DNA from: a virus
Strand: one strand, 5' to 3'
Length of the DNA: 20,380 nucleotides
Virus record (IMG/VR): IMGVR_UViG_3300023257_000822
Span: 1-20,380 of that record
A program made the translations under genes and the position numbers. The notes under the pieces are model-generated. The model was not told the DNA's origin. It saw nothing but the letters and a program-made list of their open reading frames with translations, and ran no database searches. Numbering within the stretch: position 1 is the first letter of the stretch; every line of letters begins with the position of its first letter. This document shows positions 1-10,000 of the stretch, piece by piece.

Positions 1-1991
1 AAGGCGGTCACCAGGGCGGACAGGTCCGGGTCTCGGGGGGCGACGGCCAAGGCTGGGGCCCATGCCTTGACGAGCTTGGACCATCGCCAGGAGACTGCCC
101 TGGTTTGAGCCTGCCTCCCGGCCTCCTGCAGGTCCCACTCCCTTATATCCTCGATTGCCGTGCAGAGGGAACCAACGCCGCGATGGACGATCCAGCCGCT
201 CTCGTGGACCATGAAGGCGCCCATGTCTCCCACCCCGGTAGTGATGGCCGGCCGCCCGCACGCCGCCGCCTCCTTGACCGTATTGGGCCCGCCCTCCTCG
301 ATGCTCATATTCACGTAGCATGAGATCCGCCTGTAGAACTTCTCGGCCATCTGGTGGTGAGGGATCGGCTCATCGTGGGCCAGGTCGTGAACCACCAGCG
401 GGACCTTGCACCGCTCGGCGGCCTCCTTGATCAGCTCCAGGCCCTTCAGGTCGTACACATCCACCCCGGCGATGTCCTTGGATGGGTTGCTGTTGCCACA
501 CCAGCCCAGGGTGAACTCTTCGGGGAAGGGCTGCGGCGGGAACAGGTCCAGGTCCACCCCGTCCGGGCAGATGAAGATGGGCGGCAGCTCCTCGCCCTCA
601 AACATCGCCTCCAGGGTCTCTTGCACATCGGCGTTGGCCACCACCACCCCGGAGCAAATGAACAGGGCCTCGGCCAGCTTGTCCCGCTGGTTCGCCCAGC
701 TGTACTTGTCGTAGAGGCAGAGGGTGAATCGGTTCGCCCGGACCTTCCCGGCGATCTCCCGGAGGCCATCCCACCAGAAGGCGATGAAGTGGTCACACCC
801 GTGTGGCTCGGTGGCCGTCATCAGCTCGGTCCAGGGCATGACGGTGAAGTCGTACTCGTGGCCGAAGGCGCGGCGGACCTGCATCGCGTTGTTGTGGAAG
901 GCGTGTCCGTAGCGGTCTATCGAGAGGGTTGTGCCGGTGAGGATCGGGGCGGGCTCTGGCTCTGGCGCGCGCGCGGGGGCCGACCTGGTGCTCTCCATGG
1001 ACTGGATCAGGTCGGAGTAGGACTGGGCCATCTTGGCGGTGGTGTGCTCTCTTCTGGCCCTGTCTCGGCATAAATCGGACAGCAGCTTGTGCTGTTTCGG
1101 GTCGCTTGCCAGGCCGGCAATCATCACCGCAAGGCGGTCGGATGTCGGGGCATCTACATGCCCCATCCATTCGCTGAGCACCCCCTGGCCAAAATGCACA
1201 ATCGGGATGCCCCGCAAGGCCCCCTCGATAGCCGCCATCGGGCAGCCCTCGTAATCCCCGGCGAAGACCAGGCAGTCAACGCGGGCCAGGGCATGATCGA
1301 TGTCAGCGGTGGGGCCGTGGAATGTTGCCCGCCCGCCAACACCAAAGTCAAAGGCACGCTGGCTCAGGGCGCTCTTTATCGGCCCCTCGCCCCAGCACTC
1401 CAGCCGTACATGCTCCGGCAGCAAGGACAGGGCCTCGAGGATGGTGTTGAACCCCTTCTCCGGGGCGTACCGTCCGAGGTGGCCGATGATGAAGGGCTCA
1501 TCCGGGCTGATGCGCTTGCGCCGGGTGAAGGCGTCGGGGGCGGTGGAGCCGTTCTGGATGATCTCCGCTGGGCAGTAAGCCAACACGAGAGACAGCGCCT
1601 CATGGCTCACAGAGACGAGCCCATCAATGAGGCCACCCTCTCCCATCGCCATTGCGTCCCGAGGAACATCGCCGCCCGGCGAATGCAGCACATACACGCT
1701 CCCTGGGGGCTTGTCCTGCCCCTCGAACACGCGACCCCACCAGATGGTAGCCCCCACCCCGGCGAGGTCGGGCAGGCCGTCTCGGGACACGTCCACCAGC
1801 TCCACCGGGTGGCCAAGCTCTGACAGCCCGTGAGCCAGCTCGATAGCCATCTTTTCCGCCCCGCCCATGAGCAGGGAGGGGGTGCAGATCACAACCCGCT
1901 TCAGGGTCGTATCCCTTTTCGGTTGTCTGACTCTCGGCTTCGGAAGGGGGACGCTGCGGGGTACTTCGGAAAAACCTTCTGGGATGCCCAT
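1..1991 (-). CDS. Tandem (two-domain) GT-B glycosyltransferase, 3' end cut by window
   Basis: The frame is open from an ATG at 1991 to the left edge: 663 codons with no stop, so the C-terminus lies outside. Two GT4-like GT-B units are fused. Unit 1 (about residues 32-330) begins with a beta strand and glycine loop (TPSLLMGGAEK, 37-47). It has the GRYAPEKG turn seen before the donor domain and a perfect E-x7-E donor motif (E248 and E256 in EGCPMAAIEGALRG). A Pro/Ala/Glu linker follows (about 336-350). Unit 2 (about 350-660) has GVDLDLF near 477 and a second E-x7-E (E566 and E574 in EEGGPNTVKEAAACG). GT4 enzymes move a sugar from an NDP-sugar to an acceptor; the acceptor here is unknown. The ATG overlaps the stop of the ejection-type gene by one base (TAATG), so the two are probably translationally coupled. 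A phage glycosyltransferase could modify virion proteins or host polysaccharide; that role is inference, the family call is not. Confidence 0.9.
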   Translation of the reverse strand, partial: MGIPEGFSEVPRSVPLPKPRVRQPKRDTTLKRVVICTPSLLMGGAEKMAIELAHGLSELGHPVELVDVSRDGLPDLAGVGATIWWGRVFEGQDKPPGSVYVLHSPGGDVPRDAMAMGEGGLIDGLVSVSHEALSLVLAYCPAEIIQNGSTAPDAFTRRKRISPDEPFIIGHLGRYAPEKGFNTILEALSLLPEHVRLECWGEGPIKSALSQRAFDFGVGGRATFHGPTADIDHALARVDCLVFAGDYEGCPMAAIEGALRGIPIVHFGQGVLSEWMGHVDAPTSDRLAVMIAGLASDPKQHKLLSDLCRDRARREHTTAKMAQSYSDLIQSMESTRSAPARAPEPEPAPILTGTTLSIDRYGHAFHNNAMQVRRAFGHEYDFTVMPWTELMTATEPHGCDHFIAFWWDGLREIAGKVRANRFTLCLYDKYSWANQRDKLAEALFICSGVVVANADVQETLEAMFEGEELPPIFICPDGVDLDLFPPQPFPEEFTLGWCGNSNPSKDIAGVDVYDLKGLELIKEAAERCKVPLVVHDLAHDEPIPHHQMAEKFYRRISCYVNMSIEEGGPNTVKEAAACGRPAITTGVGDMGAFMVHESGWIVHRGVGSLCTAIEDIREWDLQEAGRQAQTRAVSWRWSKLVKAWAPALAVAPRDPDLSALVTA

Positions 1992-4183
1992 TACTGGCCT
2001 CTTTGTAGCCTCTGGGACTGCGTTGCGCTCGCCTTGGCCGCGCCTGTAATGGGTCGAGGCCGCGGTTTCGGGCCTGGCTGGGTTGGCTCCACGAGGGATA
2101 AAAGATACCTCTCGCGGGCCGGGTTGTACTGCTTTGGTGTGCTGACCTTAACACCAATCGCCTGGAGGTTTTTTAGATATTTGCGCTCAACGGTCCCGCC
2201 AAGTGCGTACGTCTTGGTAACCGCTGCCTGAAATATGCCCTGCAGTTGCTGCATGGCCCCGGGGTAAGCCCGCCGCATGGCCTCGACTTCCGGGGAGCCG
2301 GGTGAAAGCCTGCCCTCTGCGAGCGCCTTAAGGAACACCTCGGGATCAACGACGGTTGAGAGCTTGGCTTTAAACTTCGCCGCCGCAGCCCGTGGAATCT
2401 TGCCCTCCTGGTATATATTCGCGGGGTTCACCTCCTGCAGGTAGGCCATGATGTCTGTAACCTTGGATACCGCCTCCTGGGCAACCATATTTGGGATATC
2501 AGGGTTGAGGCTCGACAGCAGGCCGGCCTCCATGCGGGTTAAGTCTATCCCTGCAAGAGCGCGGGCCTTTTCGTCGGTCCAGTCCTCGGTATTCGCCAGG
2601 ATCCCGGTCCCCTTTGACTGCGCTTTTCCTGCAAGAGTTGATGCCCACTCAGATATTCCAAGCCCTCCCTTTTGTGCCGCCCGGGGGAACACCGACTCGA
2701 CGGCCGACATGATGGCGGCGCCTCCCGTCGTCTCCTCAAGGCGCCCAAGGCCAAGTTGAACAGCGGCGCCGGCTGGACCACCAACGGCGAACCCTCCTAC
2801 GGCCCGCTCAAGGGGCCATTTTGCATACTGGATAATCTCTGGCTTGAAAGCGTCCTGTACATCGCGCACAACGCCGCCGATGGGCCCCTTCATCCTTCCG
2901 GCGATGCGGTTCACGTATTTCATCATCCTGGGCCCCATGAAGAACCCAAGAGCCTGCATCCCAACGCCGCCGCCCATGTAGTAGGCCAGCCCCAGCCCTA
3001 CGGCTCGCCCCGTCACCCTGTTGGCAAAGGTTGCCTCGGATGTGGCCAGGCGCTGCTCTCCTGCGAGTATCAACTCCTTCGCCCTGCCTATTGCCGACAT
3101 GTCCGGGGCAAGGGCGGCAACCTCGGCCCGCTCTGCGGCTACAATGGTGCGCTCTTGTGCGGCCTTCAGGGCATTCTTGGCCTTGATTGTGCCCTGTGCT
3201 CCAAGTCCAGCAGCCTCCTCCATGCGGGCTGTTGCCAGGGCCTGCTCAGACACTCCCACGCCTTCCTGGGCGGCTCGCAGTTCAGACCTTGCCATGGATA
3301 CGGCCGCAGGGTCCCCTGTGATCGCCTCAGCTGCCCGCAGGTCGGCCTGTAGCACCTTGAGCGACTTTTGGGACGCCTCCAGATCCTCCAGGCCGCGGCC
3401 AAAGTACTTTTGTGCTGCCTTGGCGCCTCGGCCAACAACGCGCATCCCGGTTCCGAGACCAGCAAAAACCATTGCCCCTGATTTTGTCCCGTCCGCCAAC
3501 TTCTCCAGGACCTGGGCGGAAGACAACTCCTCGGGTGACAGGGCAATATCGCTAGTGGCCTGCCCTGCTCCGATGGCGCCGCCGACGATTCCCTCCCTTA
3601 CAGCTGTTCCGGCCAAGTCCGACAGGAGGCCAGCTTCCGCTGGCTGTGACAGCCTGGCCAATGTTGACATCTCAGCACGAGCGGCGGCGCCGGCGGCCAA
3701 TGGGTGAGCAGCTCCACGGGTGGCGGCAAGGGCGCCACGGCCAACCTGTCTCGCGGCGGAGCCGGCCTCAGCTATCCCGCGAGCTGTAGCCGCTCCGGCC
3801 TTCCCTGCGCCTTTGAGCAGAAGCGAACCAGGTCCGGCGAAAAGAGTAGCGACCGATCCAGCAACATCACCGGCGCCGCTGTAGATGGGGGAGAACTCCT
3901 GGAGGCCTCGAAGTGTTTCTGCCTCCACGGCGCCAGATTGAACCATAGCGAGGTCTGATAGGCCAAAAGTTCCGCCACGAAGGGCGCCAGCCAGCAGAGC
4001 CAGTCCTGGCTTGTCGTACTCCTGACGCCGCTTCTCCTGGGCGATGTCTGCAGGGGTGGCCTGGACAAGGCCCTCGGCTGCAGCCTGCGCGCGCTCTGCA
4101 ACAGACTTCACCTTTGAGACCACACCAGTCCACGGGTCCACCAGGTAGGCGCGGCGGTCTGCCTCGGTGATTATCGGCGCCAT
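1991..4183 (-). CDS. Large Ala/Gly-rich internal virion (DNA-ejection) protein candidate
   Basis: 730 residues, very rich in Ala and Gly and mostly helical by eye. There are several membrane-compatible stretches: about 60-70, 105-125, 198-207 (GIVGGAIGAG), 235-250 and a strong one at 393-420 (GLGLAYYMGGGVGMQALGF). A long charged segment around 260-385 looks like a coiled coil. The C-terminus is basic and proline-rich (PGPKPRPRP). No lysozyme or transglycosylase motif was seen. Size, composition and position after the nozzle gene match the large internal core or ejection proteins of T7- and P22-like phages, which leave the head and cross the host envelope during infection. The ATG lies six bases after the previous stop behind a G-rich site (AGGGGG). 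The specific function is inferred from context; the sequence is too low in complexity for a firm family call. Confidence 0.65.
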   Translation of the reverse strand: MAPIITEADRRAYLVDPWTGVVSKVKSVAERAQAAAEGLVQATPADIAQEKRRQEYDKPGLALLAGALRGGTFGLSDLAMVQSGAVEAETLRGLQEFSPIYSGAGDVAGSVATLFAGPGSLLLKGAGKAGAATARGIAEAGSAARQVGRGALAATRGAAHPLAAGAAARAEMSTLARLSQPAEAGLLSDLAGTAVREGIVGGAIGAGQATSDIALSPEELSSAQVLEKLADGTKSGAMVFAGLGTGMRVVGRGAKAAQKYFGRGLEDLEASQKSLKVLQADLRAAEAITGDPAAVSMARSELRAAQEGVGVSEQALATARMEEAAGLGAQGTIKAKNALKAAQERTIVAAERAEVAALAPDMSAIGRAKELILAGEQRLATSEATFANRVTGRAVGLGLAYYMGGGVGMQALGFFMGPRMMKYVNRIAGRMKGPIGGVVRDVQDAFKPEIIQYAKWPLERAVGGFAVGGPAGAAVQLGLGRLEETTGGAAIMSAVESVFPRAAQKGGLGISEWASTLAGKAQSKGTGILANTEDWTDEKARALAGIDLTRMEAGLLSSLNPDIPNMVAQEAVSKVTDIMAYLQEVNPANIYQEGKIPRAAAAKFKAKLSTVVDPEVFLKALAEGRLSPGSPEVEAMRRAYPGAMQQLQGIFQAAVTKTYALGGTVERKYLKNLQAIGVKVSTPKQYNPARERYLLSLVEPTQPGPKPRPRPITGAAKASATQSQRLQRGQ

Positions 4184-4189
4184 GGCCCC

Positions 4190-5704
4190 CTACTTGAGCC
4201 CCGGGAGCGGGCGGTTTTTGGTGTAGCGCTGCAGGAGTTTGACCATCCCGGGCACGCCTTCCTGGGCGGCTGCTGCCCCTTGGAGGTTGACCGCGATGTC
4301 CGCCGCCACGTTCTTTTGGATCTCGCCCAGGGTCTTGCCCATGTCCTCTGGCGTGGTTAGTTCGGCATCAAGGGATGTCTTTGCCCGGTTGTACTCATCA
4401 TCAGAGAGCACGCCGCCAGCGTTCATCCTCCCGAGCTTGGTCAGCAGGGGCTTGATGAGGACCTCCCTTATTCGCCTCTGGTCCCCTGCGGGCCATCGCT
4501 TGCTGATAGGCCCGTACCCGCCCGAGAGGATCTTCCCCCGGGCAACATCGGACAAGCGCATAACCTGCAGGCCAAGGACAGCATCTTTGCGCACGTCGTC
4601 TGGGAGCTTGGCTGCCTTTTCCACCTTGGCCGCAGCTCCTCCGACGAGGCCGCGCCTGGAGGATCCGCCTCGGGTTACCGTCTCAGTTGACCGCGCCTGG
4701 CGCTTTTCCTCCTCGCTGATGAGCTGATTCTGGAAGCCGATGTCGACCTGCGCCAACCCCGTATCGATGTTTGCGCGGGATATGGCGCTCCCGGTTCGGG
4801 CCTTCATTGTCTGAAGGAGTCCCTTGAAATCCTCTATCCTCATAAGGCGCAGCTCGCTCTCACCCTCTCGGTCGTCGCCGTATTCTGCCCTGAGCATGCC
4901 GAGGTCGTTGGTAATCGCGGCCTCTTGGTCATTTAGGTTTTCAAGCTCCCCCTCTTGCATCTTGATATCCCTGTCAACCAGATCATTCATCATTTGCATG
5001 ATCGGATTCGGGCCACCTATCCCCCGCTCCGACATCACGAAAGCCTTTGCTCCGGCTGCGATTGCCATGGCTAGGCCGCCGAGAAGTCCGGTCGTGTTCC
5101 TGAACCGCCTATGTGGATCAACTTTAAAATCTCTTTTTTCTTGCCTAACTCCCGCGCGCGTTTCCTCTCTCTCCTCGGCGTCGGATAGGTATTTCATTCG
5201 CCGTGCTTCTGCCTTTGCTGCGTCCTTTTTCTTTAAGGACTCATAGACCATGCGGGCGCCCTGTTGCTGTCTGGCCCCGGCCTCAATGGCTCGACCCTCC
5301 GCCTGCTTTGATGCCGCAAGTGCTTGATATGCCCTGTTTCTGCTCTCCGTAAGTTCAGGAGAAACCGGAGCAAGCGGGGTGGTTGTGCTGGTTGTTTTCC
5401 CCCACTGAGAACTGCCACCTAGATTCGCCATCCTGGGTGGTGCAACCGGTTGCACGGGCGCCCCGGCCGGAACAGATTGAGCGGATGAAACAGGAAACAC
5501 GGGAGGCACGGAAGGGGCAATCCCAAGCGGCTGTGCAGCCGCCAAAACCTCCTGCTCAACCGCGTCCTGTCGATCCATGTATGCCGACAAGGCCATCTCT
5601 TCATTCGCTACAGGGGTGGCCGAATATGCAATAGCTGGAACAGGACCTTCGGTGCCGATTGTTGGGTACGGAGGAATATATTCAGACTCGTAAGGTCCGC
5701 CCAT
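4190..5704 (-). CDS. Internal virion / DNA-ejection protein candidate
   Basis: 504 residues from the ATG at 5704. I chose this start because it lies one base after the previous stop, with AAGGAAG just upstream. A longer version from 5770 would run back into the 222-residue gene and add a basic leader that looks like out-of-frame translation. The N-terminal 115 residues are Pro/Ser/Ala-rich and probably disordered. A charged helical region (about 120-200) follows, then a Gly/Ala hydrophobic segment (TGLLGGLAMAIAAGAKAFVM, 205-224), then a helix with DRDIKMQ (244-250) and an acidic coiled region. A hydrophobic Gly/Ala hairpin followed by a D-x-DI-x-x-Q helix is, from memory, common in podovirus internal proteins of this position. 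Likely role: part of the ejected core or channel. Confidence is moderate and rests mainly on context. Confidence 0.6.
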   Translation of the reverse strand: MGGPYESEYIPPYPTIGTEGPVPAIAYSATPVANEEMALSAYMDRQDAVEQEVLAAAQPLGIAPSVPPVFPVSSAQSVPAGAPVQPVAPPRMANLGGSSQWGKTTSTTTPLAPVSPELTESRNRAYQALAASKQAEGRAIEAGARQQQGARMVYESLKKKDAAKAEARRMKYLSDAEEREETRAGVRQEKRDFKVDPHRRFRNTTGLLGGLAMAIAAGAKAFVMSERGIGGPNPIMQMMNDLVDRDIKMQEGELENLNDQEAAITNDLGMLRAEYGDDREGESELRLMRIEDFKGLLQTMKARTGSAISRANIDTGLAQVDIGFQNQLISEEEKRQARSTETVTRGGSSRRGLVGGAAAKVEKAAKLPDDVRKDAVLGLQVMRLSDVARGKILSGGYGPISKRWPAGDQRRIREVLIKPLLTKLGRMNAGGVLSDDEYNRAKTSLDAELTTPEDMGKTLGEIQKNVAADIAVNLQGAAAAQEGVPGMVKLLQRYTKNRPLPGLK

Positions 5705-5705
5705 T

Positions 5706-6374
5706 TTACGCTTCCTTTTTGTAAGCAGACAGCGCATTTCCAGCAGCACCGAGTGCGGTTCCGCCTGCATCGATTAAGGATAGCGTCCGCTGATAATCAG
5801 AATCGCTAATCAATCCGGCTGCGTAGGCTCTCGACGCCCTGGCCTTTTCCTGGGCGTGCCGATAACGGACATCCGCGTCCATCGTATTCCACTTGTCTTG
5901 TGTTGCAAGCTGGGAGTATGCGAGCTTTTCCCTCTCCAGCGCCTGCTGACCAGCGGCTGCCTGGGTTGCGCCAGTTGAGTAGTTCTGCAGGGCCCCTCTG
6001 CGCTCGTCAGCCGCTCCGGCCATGGTTTTTCCGCCGATGGTGCTGCCTGCCTGGCCGTAACCTAACATTGCAGCTCTAGCCGAAGCCGGGTCACCGCCGG
6101 CGGACATGGCACCGGCTCCCTTTTGCAGGGCCTGGCCACCCTGGTAGGCTCCTATCCTCTCGGCAGCCGTTACACCGGTGGTTTGGTCGCCAAGTACCCC
6201 CATGGCGCCAAGTTGTTGATCTCGGAGGCCAGAGGACCTTGACGCGACAGACCGGGCCTCATCCTCGCCCCATCTCGGGATCCCCTTTTTCCACTGAGGG
6301 GCGGTTGTATCGTATATCGGATCGTAGTAGCTATCTTCTTCCCCGGTGGCGCCGGTATATGCGTCAATTGTCAT
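5706..6374 (-). CDS. Small Ala/Gln-rich ejection protein candidate (second of a pair)
   Basis: 222 residues. A short acidic, Tyr-rich N-terminus (about 1-35) is followed by an almost continuous Ala/Gly/Gln/Arg-rich helical body. A less polar C-terminal tail holds LSLIDAGGTALGAAGNALSAY. Composition and layout resemble the preceding 217-residue gene, and both sit where P22- and T7-like phages encode small ejected proteins. An AGGAG ribosome site overlaps the stop of the preceding gene, nine bases before this ATG. No enzymatic motif is visible. A structural role inside the virion is an inference from order, size and composition. Confidence 0.55.
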   Translation of the reverse strand: MTIDAYTGATGEEDSYYDPIYDTTAPQWKKGIPRWGEDEARSVASRSSGLRDQQLGAMGVLGDQTTGVTAAERIGAYQGGQALQKGAGAMSAGGDPASARAAMLGYGQAGSTIGGKTMAGAADERRGALQNYSTGATQAAAGQQALEREKLAYSQLATQDKWNTMDADVRYRHAQEKARASRAYAAGLISDSDYQRTLSLIDAGGTALGAAGNALSAYKKEA

Positions 6375-6385
6375 CTGCTACTCTC

Positions 6386-7039
6386 CTACAGGTTGGAGCC
6401 GAGAGTTACTATAGCAAGGCCGGCATCTCCCATGGCTGTGGATACACTGCTATCTTTCTTTACGTTGCCGAGATAGTCCTGATAGCTTCTGGCCTGGGTG
6501 GATGCCTGCAGGTCATCCATCATTGAAGTAGCCCTTCTACGCTTGTCCTTGTCCTTGATGCCAAGCTGGGTATACCCGCTGGCTGTCCTCTCCAGACCCA
6601 TTTGTGTCTTCATGTTTCGATCTGCCGCCGCTGCATACGCCTTGGCCGCGGCCTGCCTCTCTAGCTGCTGGGCTACAACAGACCGCGCCTGCAGGTCCCG
6701 GGCTCCGGTGTCCCGCTGAAGCGAGGCGCCGCGATCAACGGATGCACTCCTGCCTCCCCTCTGGCCTGTTGACGCGAGAGATTGATACGCCCTGTCCTGC
6801 TGGACGCCCTGGCGCTGAGCCTGCTGTCTGGCCATGCTCTGCTCGCCGGTTGCGTAGGATCGAAGGCGATCCATGGCCAGCCGCTGCCCAGCCATGGCTT
6901 GCTTGCTGTCTCGGTATAGACCGCCAACCATCCCAGATCCGCGGCCAGTCGCACGGCCCATCCCTTCGCCAAAATAAGCACGCGGATCGGGATCGCCTAT
7001 AAGGTCTCCTGGACTTAGTGCATGTGCTTCCCAACCCAT
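6386..7039 (-). CDS. Small Ala/Gln/Arg-rich ejection protein candidate (first of a pair)
   Basis: 217 residues, with many Gln, Arg, Ala and Ser (for example ARQQAQRQGVQQDRAYQSL) and no obvious enzymatic motif. It is mostly helical by eye; the last 20 residues (STAMGDAGLAIVTLGSNL) are more hydrophobic, as in the neighbouring 222-residue protein. The ATG overlaps the stop of the nozzle gene by one base (TGATG), and GGAGGAG lies about nine bases upstream inside that gene. It follows the nozzle gene directly, the usual place for head-internal or ejection proteins in podoviruses. The pair may be distant duplicates, or simply share composition. Confidence 0.55.
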   Translation of the reverse strand: MGWEAHALSPGDLIGDPDPRAYFGEGMGRATGRGSGMVGGLYRDSKQAMAGQRLAMDRLRSYATGEQSMARQQAQRQGVQQDRAYQSLASTGQRGGRSASVDRGASLQRDTGARDLQARSVVAQQLERQAAAKAYAAAADRNMKTQMGLERTASGYTQLGIKDKDKRRRATSMMDDLQASTQARSYQDYLGNVKKDSSVSTAMGDAGLAIVTLGSNL

Positions 7040-10000
7040 CAGCTTGCGCTCCTCCGCGGCCCCAGCCGCATCTCCCGGTTAAGCAGGCCAACTACAGCGG
7101 CCATCCCGGTGAACGTGAAGCTCTGCCCGGTCTGCTCCGCGTCCCTTATCCTCACCCGAAAGCTCGTGATTCTCTGCCTATATGGTAGAGCCCTCATCAA
7201 CAGGGCGTCTTCATTGTAGCTGCCAGAGCCGGCGCCGTAATACTCACCCATCTCAAAAGCGTCCAGATCAACGGTGTCCAACTCCTGCTCATCCTTCCAC
7301 TCTGGGTCATTATCGTACTGGAAGGCCACCAGCAGGCGGAAATCGTCCAGGCTGTAGCCCTCCACCAGCAGCGAGTACAGGCGCTGGAAGGCGGCCAGCC
7401 CGGCGAAGTTGAAGATCCCGCTCTCCAGGGTGGTGGTGGGGCTGATCCCTCCGTCCGTGTAGGCTCCCAGTGTCTGGCCTCGGACGGCCTCTGCGGCGGC
7501 GCCAGCTCCAACCATGGCGAGTTCACCGTCAACCGTGGCGCAGTCCTTGGCCTGGCCGTTCGTCCATGTGGACCACAGGCCGTACAGGTAGTCATACACC
7601 AACACAGGGGCGTCAAGGCCATCGCTGACCCAGGCCGCGGCATGCTGGCCAGGGAGCAGGGCGCCAGAGCGGTAGGTGTAGGCCTCGGTGAAGTGGCGGA
7701 CCTGGTCCCCCAATGCCGCGACGGCAAACTTGGTGCTGAGCTGGTGCAGGCCGGTGGGCGCAAGGAAGGCCAGGGCCCCGGGCAACTCCACCAGGCTCTT
7801 CTGCTTGATGCAACCCACTGCCTCGCTCACCAGGTAGGGCTCGGAGTACCCGCGGCCCAGGCCAAAGGCGCTCAGGCCGGTCCCGGTCACCCTGTAGGCG
7901 CGGTCCACCTTGAAGGCGATCAAGGAATCATAAAAGGATGCAAGAGCTGTGATGGCTCCACCCTCTGGCGGGATGTTGATGACCAGGGTGTCGCTGTGCT
8001 CTGGCGCGATGAGGTTGCTTACGCCGCGCGAGAACACCTTGGAGTAGCGGATCAACGTGTCCGGGCGCTCAGCGTCCACCACGAAGTGCCGGCTCTGGTG
8101 GAGGCAGTGAACCTCCCCAAGCGGGGGCTGAGCGTTCTCAAGTACAGCGCCCGTGGTGTACAGGGTGGAGTTGGTGGACACGACGGCATCGGAGAGCAGG
8201 TCCGTGAAGTCCACGGTATCCAGCACCAGGCTATTGGTCCTCGTGCCCACCAGGTACATGGTGGTGGTGGCAGCCGCTGCCTTGAGGGTCCTGTAGATCG
8301 CGATCCTGACGTTGGGCTTGTTGGTGTTGTGCAGGCACGGGCAGGTGAGCACCACGGAGCTGTTCGGCGGCGCCCCAACGTTGATGGTCACCTGGCTGCT
8401 GGGCGCACTCTCATGGAGCAGGTTCTTCGCGTCGTACCATTGGTAGGTGTACAAGTAGAAGTGCTGGCCCTGGTCCACGGCCCCGACTGCTACGGCCGGG
8501 TTTGCCACCGTTGGGTCCTCGGGCTGCTGCAGCAGGTAGCCGAGCTCCACAACGGTCACCCCGTCCCAGTATTGGGGCAGGCTCCCCCCGATGATCAGGG
8601 CCTCCTCCGTCTCGATGCTCTCCACCTGGTCAGGGTTGCTTATCTCCAGGGATGCCCCGGCGATGGTGTCTCCGTCCTCGTCAAGGATGCGGGCGGCCGA
8701 TGTGAGGTATCCCCCGCTCTGGTCCAGCAGGATGGTGTCTGCGATGCCCCAATCGTTTGTGTTGTTGTTGCTTGCGCTGGAGAAGATCAAGGCCTTTCCG
8801 GCAAGCAGACCGCTCAGATCGATGATGTAGCAGTCCAGGGCATCGGGCTGGGTAACACACAGGGAAACCAGACCGCGGTCCAGCCATGGTTTGCTAATAA
8901 TCTGGGCCTTGCCTTGGATCTTAGTGAATCCGCCATCTACCGGGATAGCGGGCACGGTGAAATCGAGATCAACCCTGTACACCTGCGGCTTGAGCGTCCC
9001 GCCGTCGTACCAGGTGTAGAACAGGTAGCCCGTAGCGGCTGACAGGGCGATCCCGGTCATGTTCGCCGCCTCCTCCCCTGCGTTCATAGTAGGCGGTACG
9101 GCCGGCGCCAGGGGACTGCCACCAACGGCGAAGGGGGCGAAGGTCTGTGTCAGGTCCGTGAGGTTGTAGCCGGTGACGTAGATACGCAGCGTTGTCCTGT
9201 CAAAGTAGGCACCCACCCACAAGGTAGGACTCTGGAGCCAGCAGGCCACGGCGTCTGCGTCTGCTATGGCCTCCGTGGTGGAGGTGTAGGTAAGCGTATT
9301 TGCGTCAACCCGCATGATCCGCACCGAGGCGCCGGCGGCATCCCTTGCGATTCCCTGAAATACCCTCCCGCCTATGCTCACCACGTCAAGCTGAAAGCTG
9401 CTAGTTGCAACCAGGCCGGTATTTACCTCTGCCGAAATCGCTCCCGCCGCAGTGACGATCCTGTATCGGAGTTTGGCCCCTCCGGCTGCCGCGATGTAGA
9501 AACAAAACACCTCCAATGTATCCAGGGCCACGATCAAGCGGGTATGCATGGCGGAAGCGCCAGTCTGCAGGGTCTCCTCGGCTATCATCTGGCCGCTGGT
9601 GGTGTTGTAGGAGCGGATCACGGCGTTGTTGGTGGCGGTGAGGCTGTTGATCTCCTGGGAGCACCTGACCTCGAGCCTGGCAGCCTCTATCCTTGCTGTG
9701 TTGGGCTGCTGTACGGCCACGCCCTGCTGCACCGCGTGGCGCCCCTGGATGACGCTCCATATCGCCAGGGTATCCGCCTGCCGCATCACCCCGGTGGACC
9801 ATGCATCGCCCTCAAAGGCTTTTATGGCCCGGTCCAGCACCACCAGGTCACCCTTGTAGACCGCGGCGTGGGGGTCGGAGTAGGAAGCCGGCAGAGCATC
9901 CAAACCAAAGCGCTTGGTAATGGCCCCTTTCTTGGTCCAGCGTGCATTCTCGACCTTGAGCCAGGACTGGTCCACCAGCTGCGGATTGGTGCCGGTATCC

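Noticed and set aside
955-985. Alternating GCGCGC tract between the two glycosyltransferase domains, as possible Z-DNA or hotspot
   Set aside because: It encodes the Ala/Pro/Arg linker with GC-biased codons, which explains it without a structural role.
354-1823. Long plus-strand frames (239 and 244 residues) and short minus-strand frames at the left end
   Set aside because: All lie in other frames of the glycosyltransferase, whose two E-x7-E motifs and GT-B layout show the real frame. The real frame has no stop before the window edge.
7642-9042. A 466-residue plus-strand open frame inside the nozzle gene
   Set aside because: Composition (many Gly, Val, Gln, His) and lack of motifs fit a shadow frame; the minus-strand protein is coherent over its full length.
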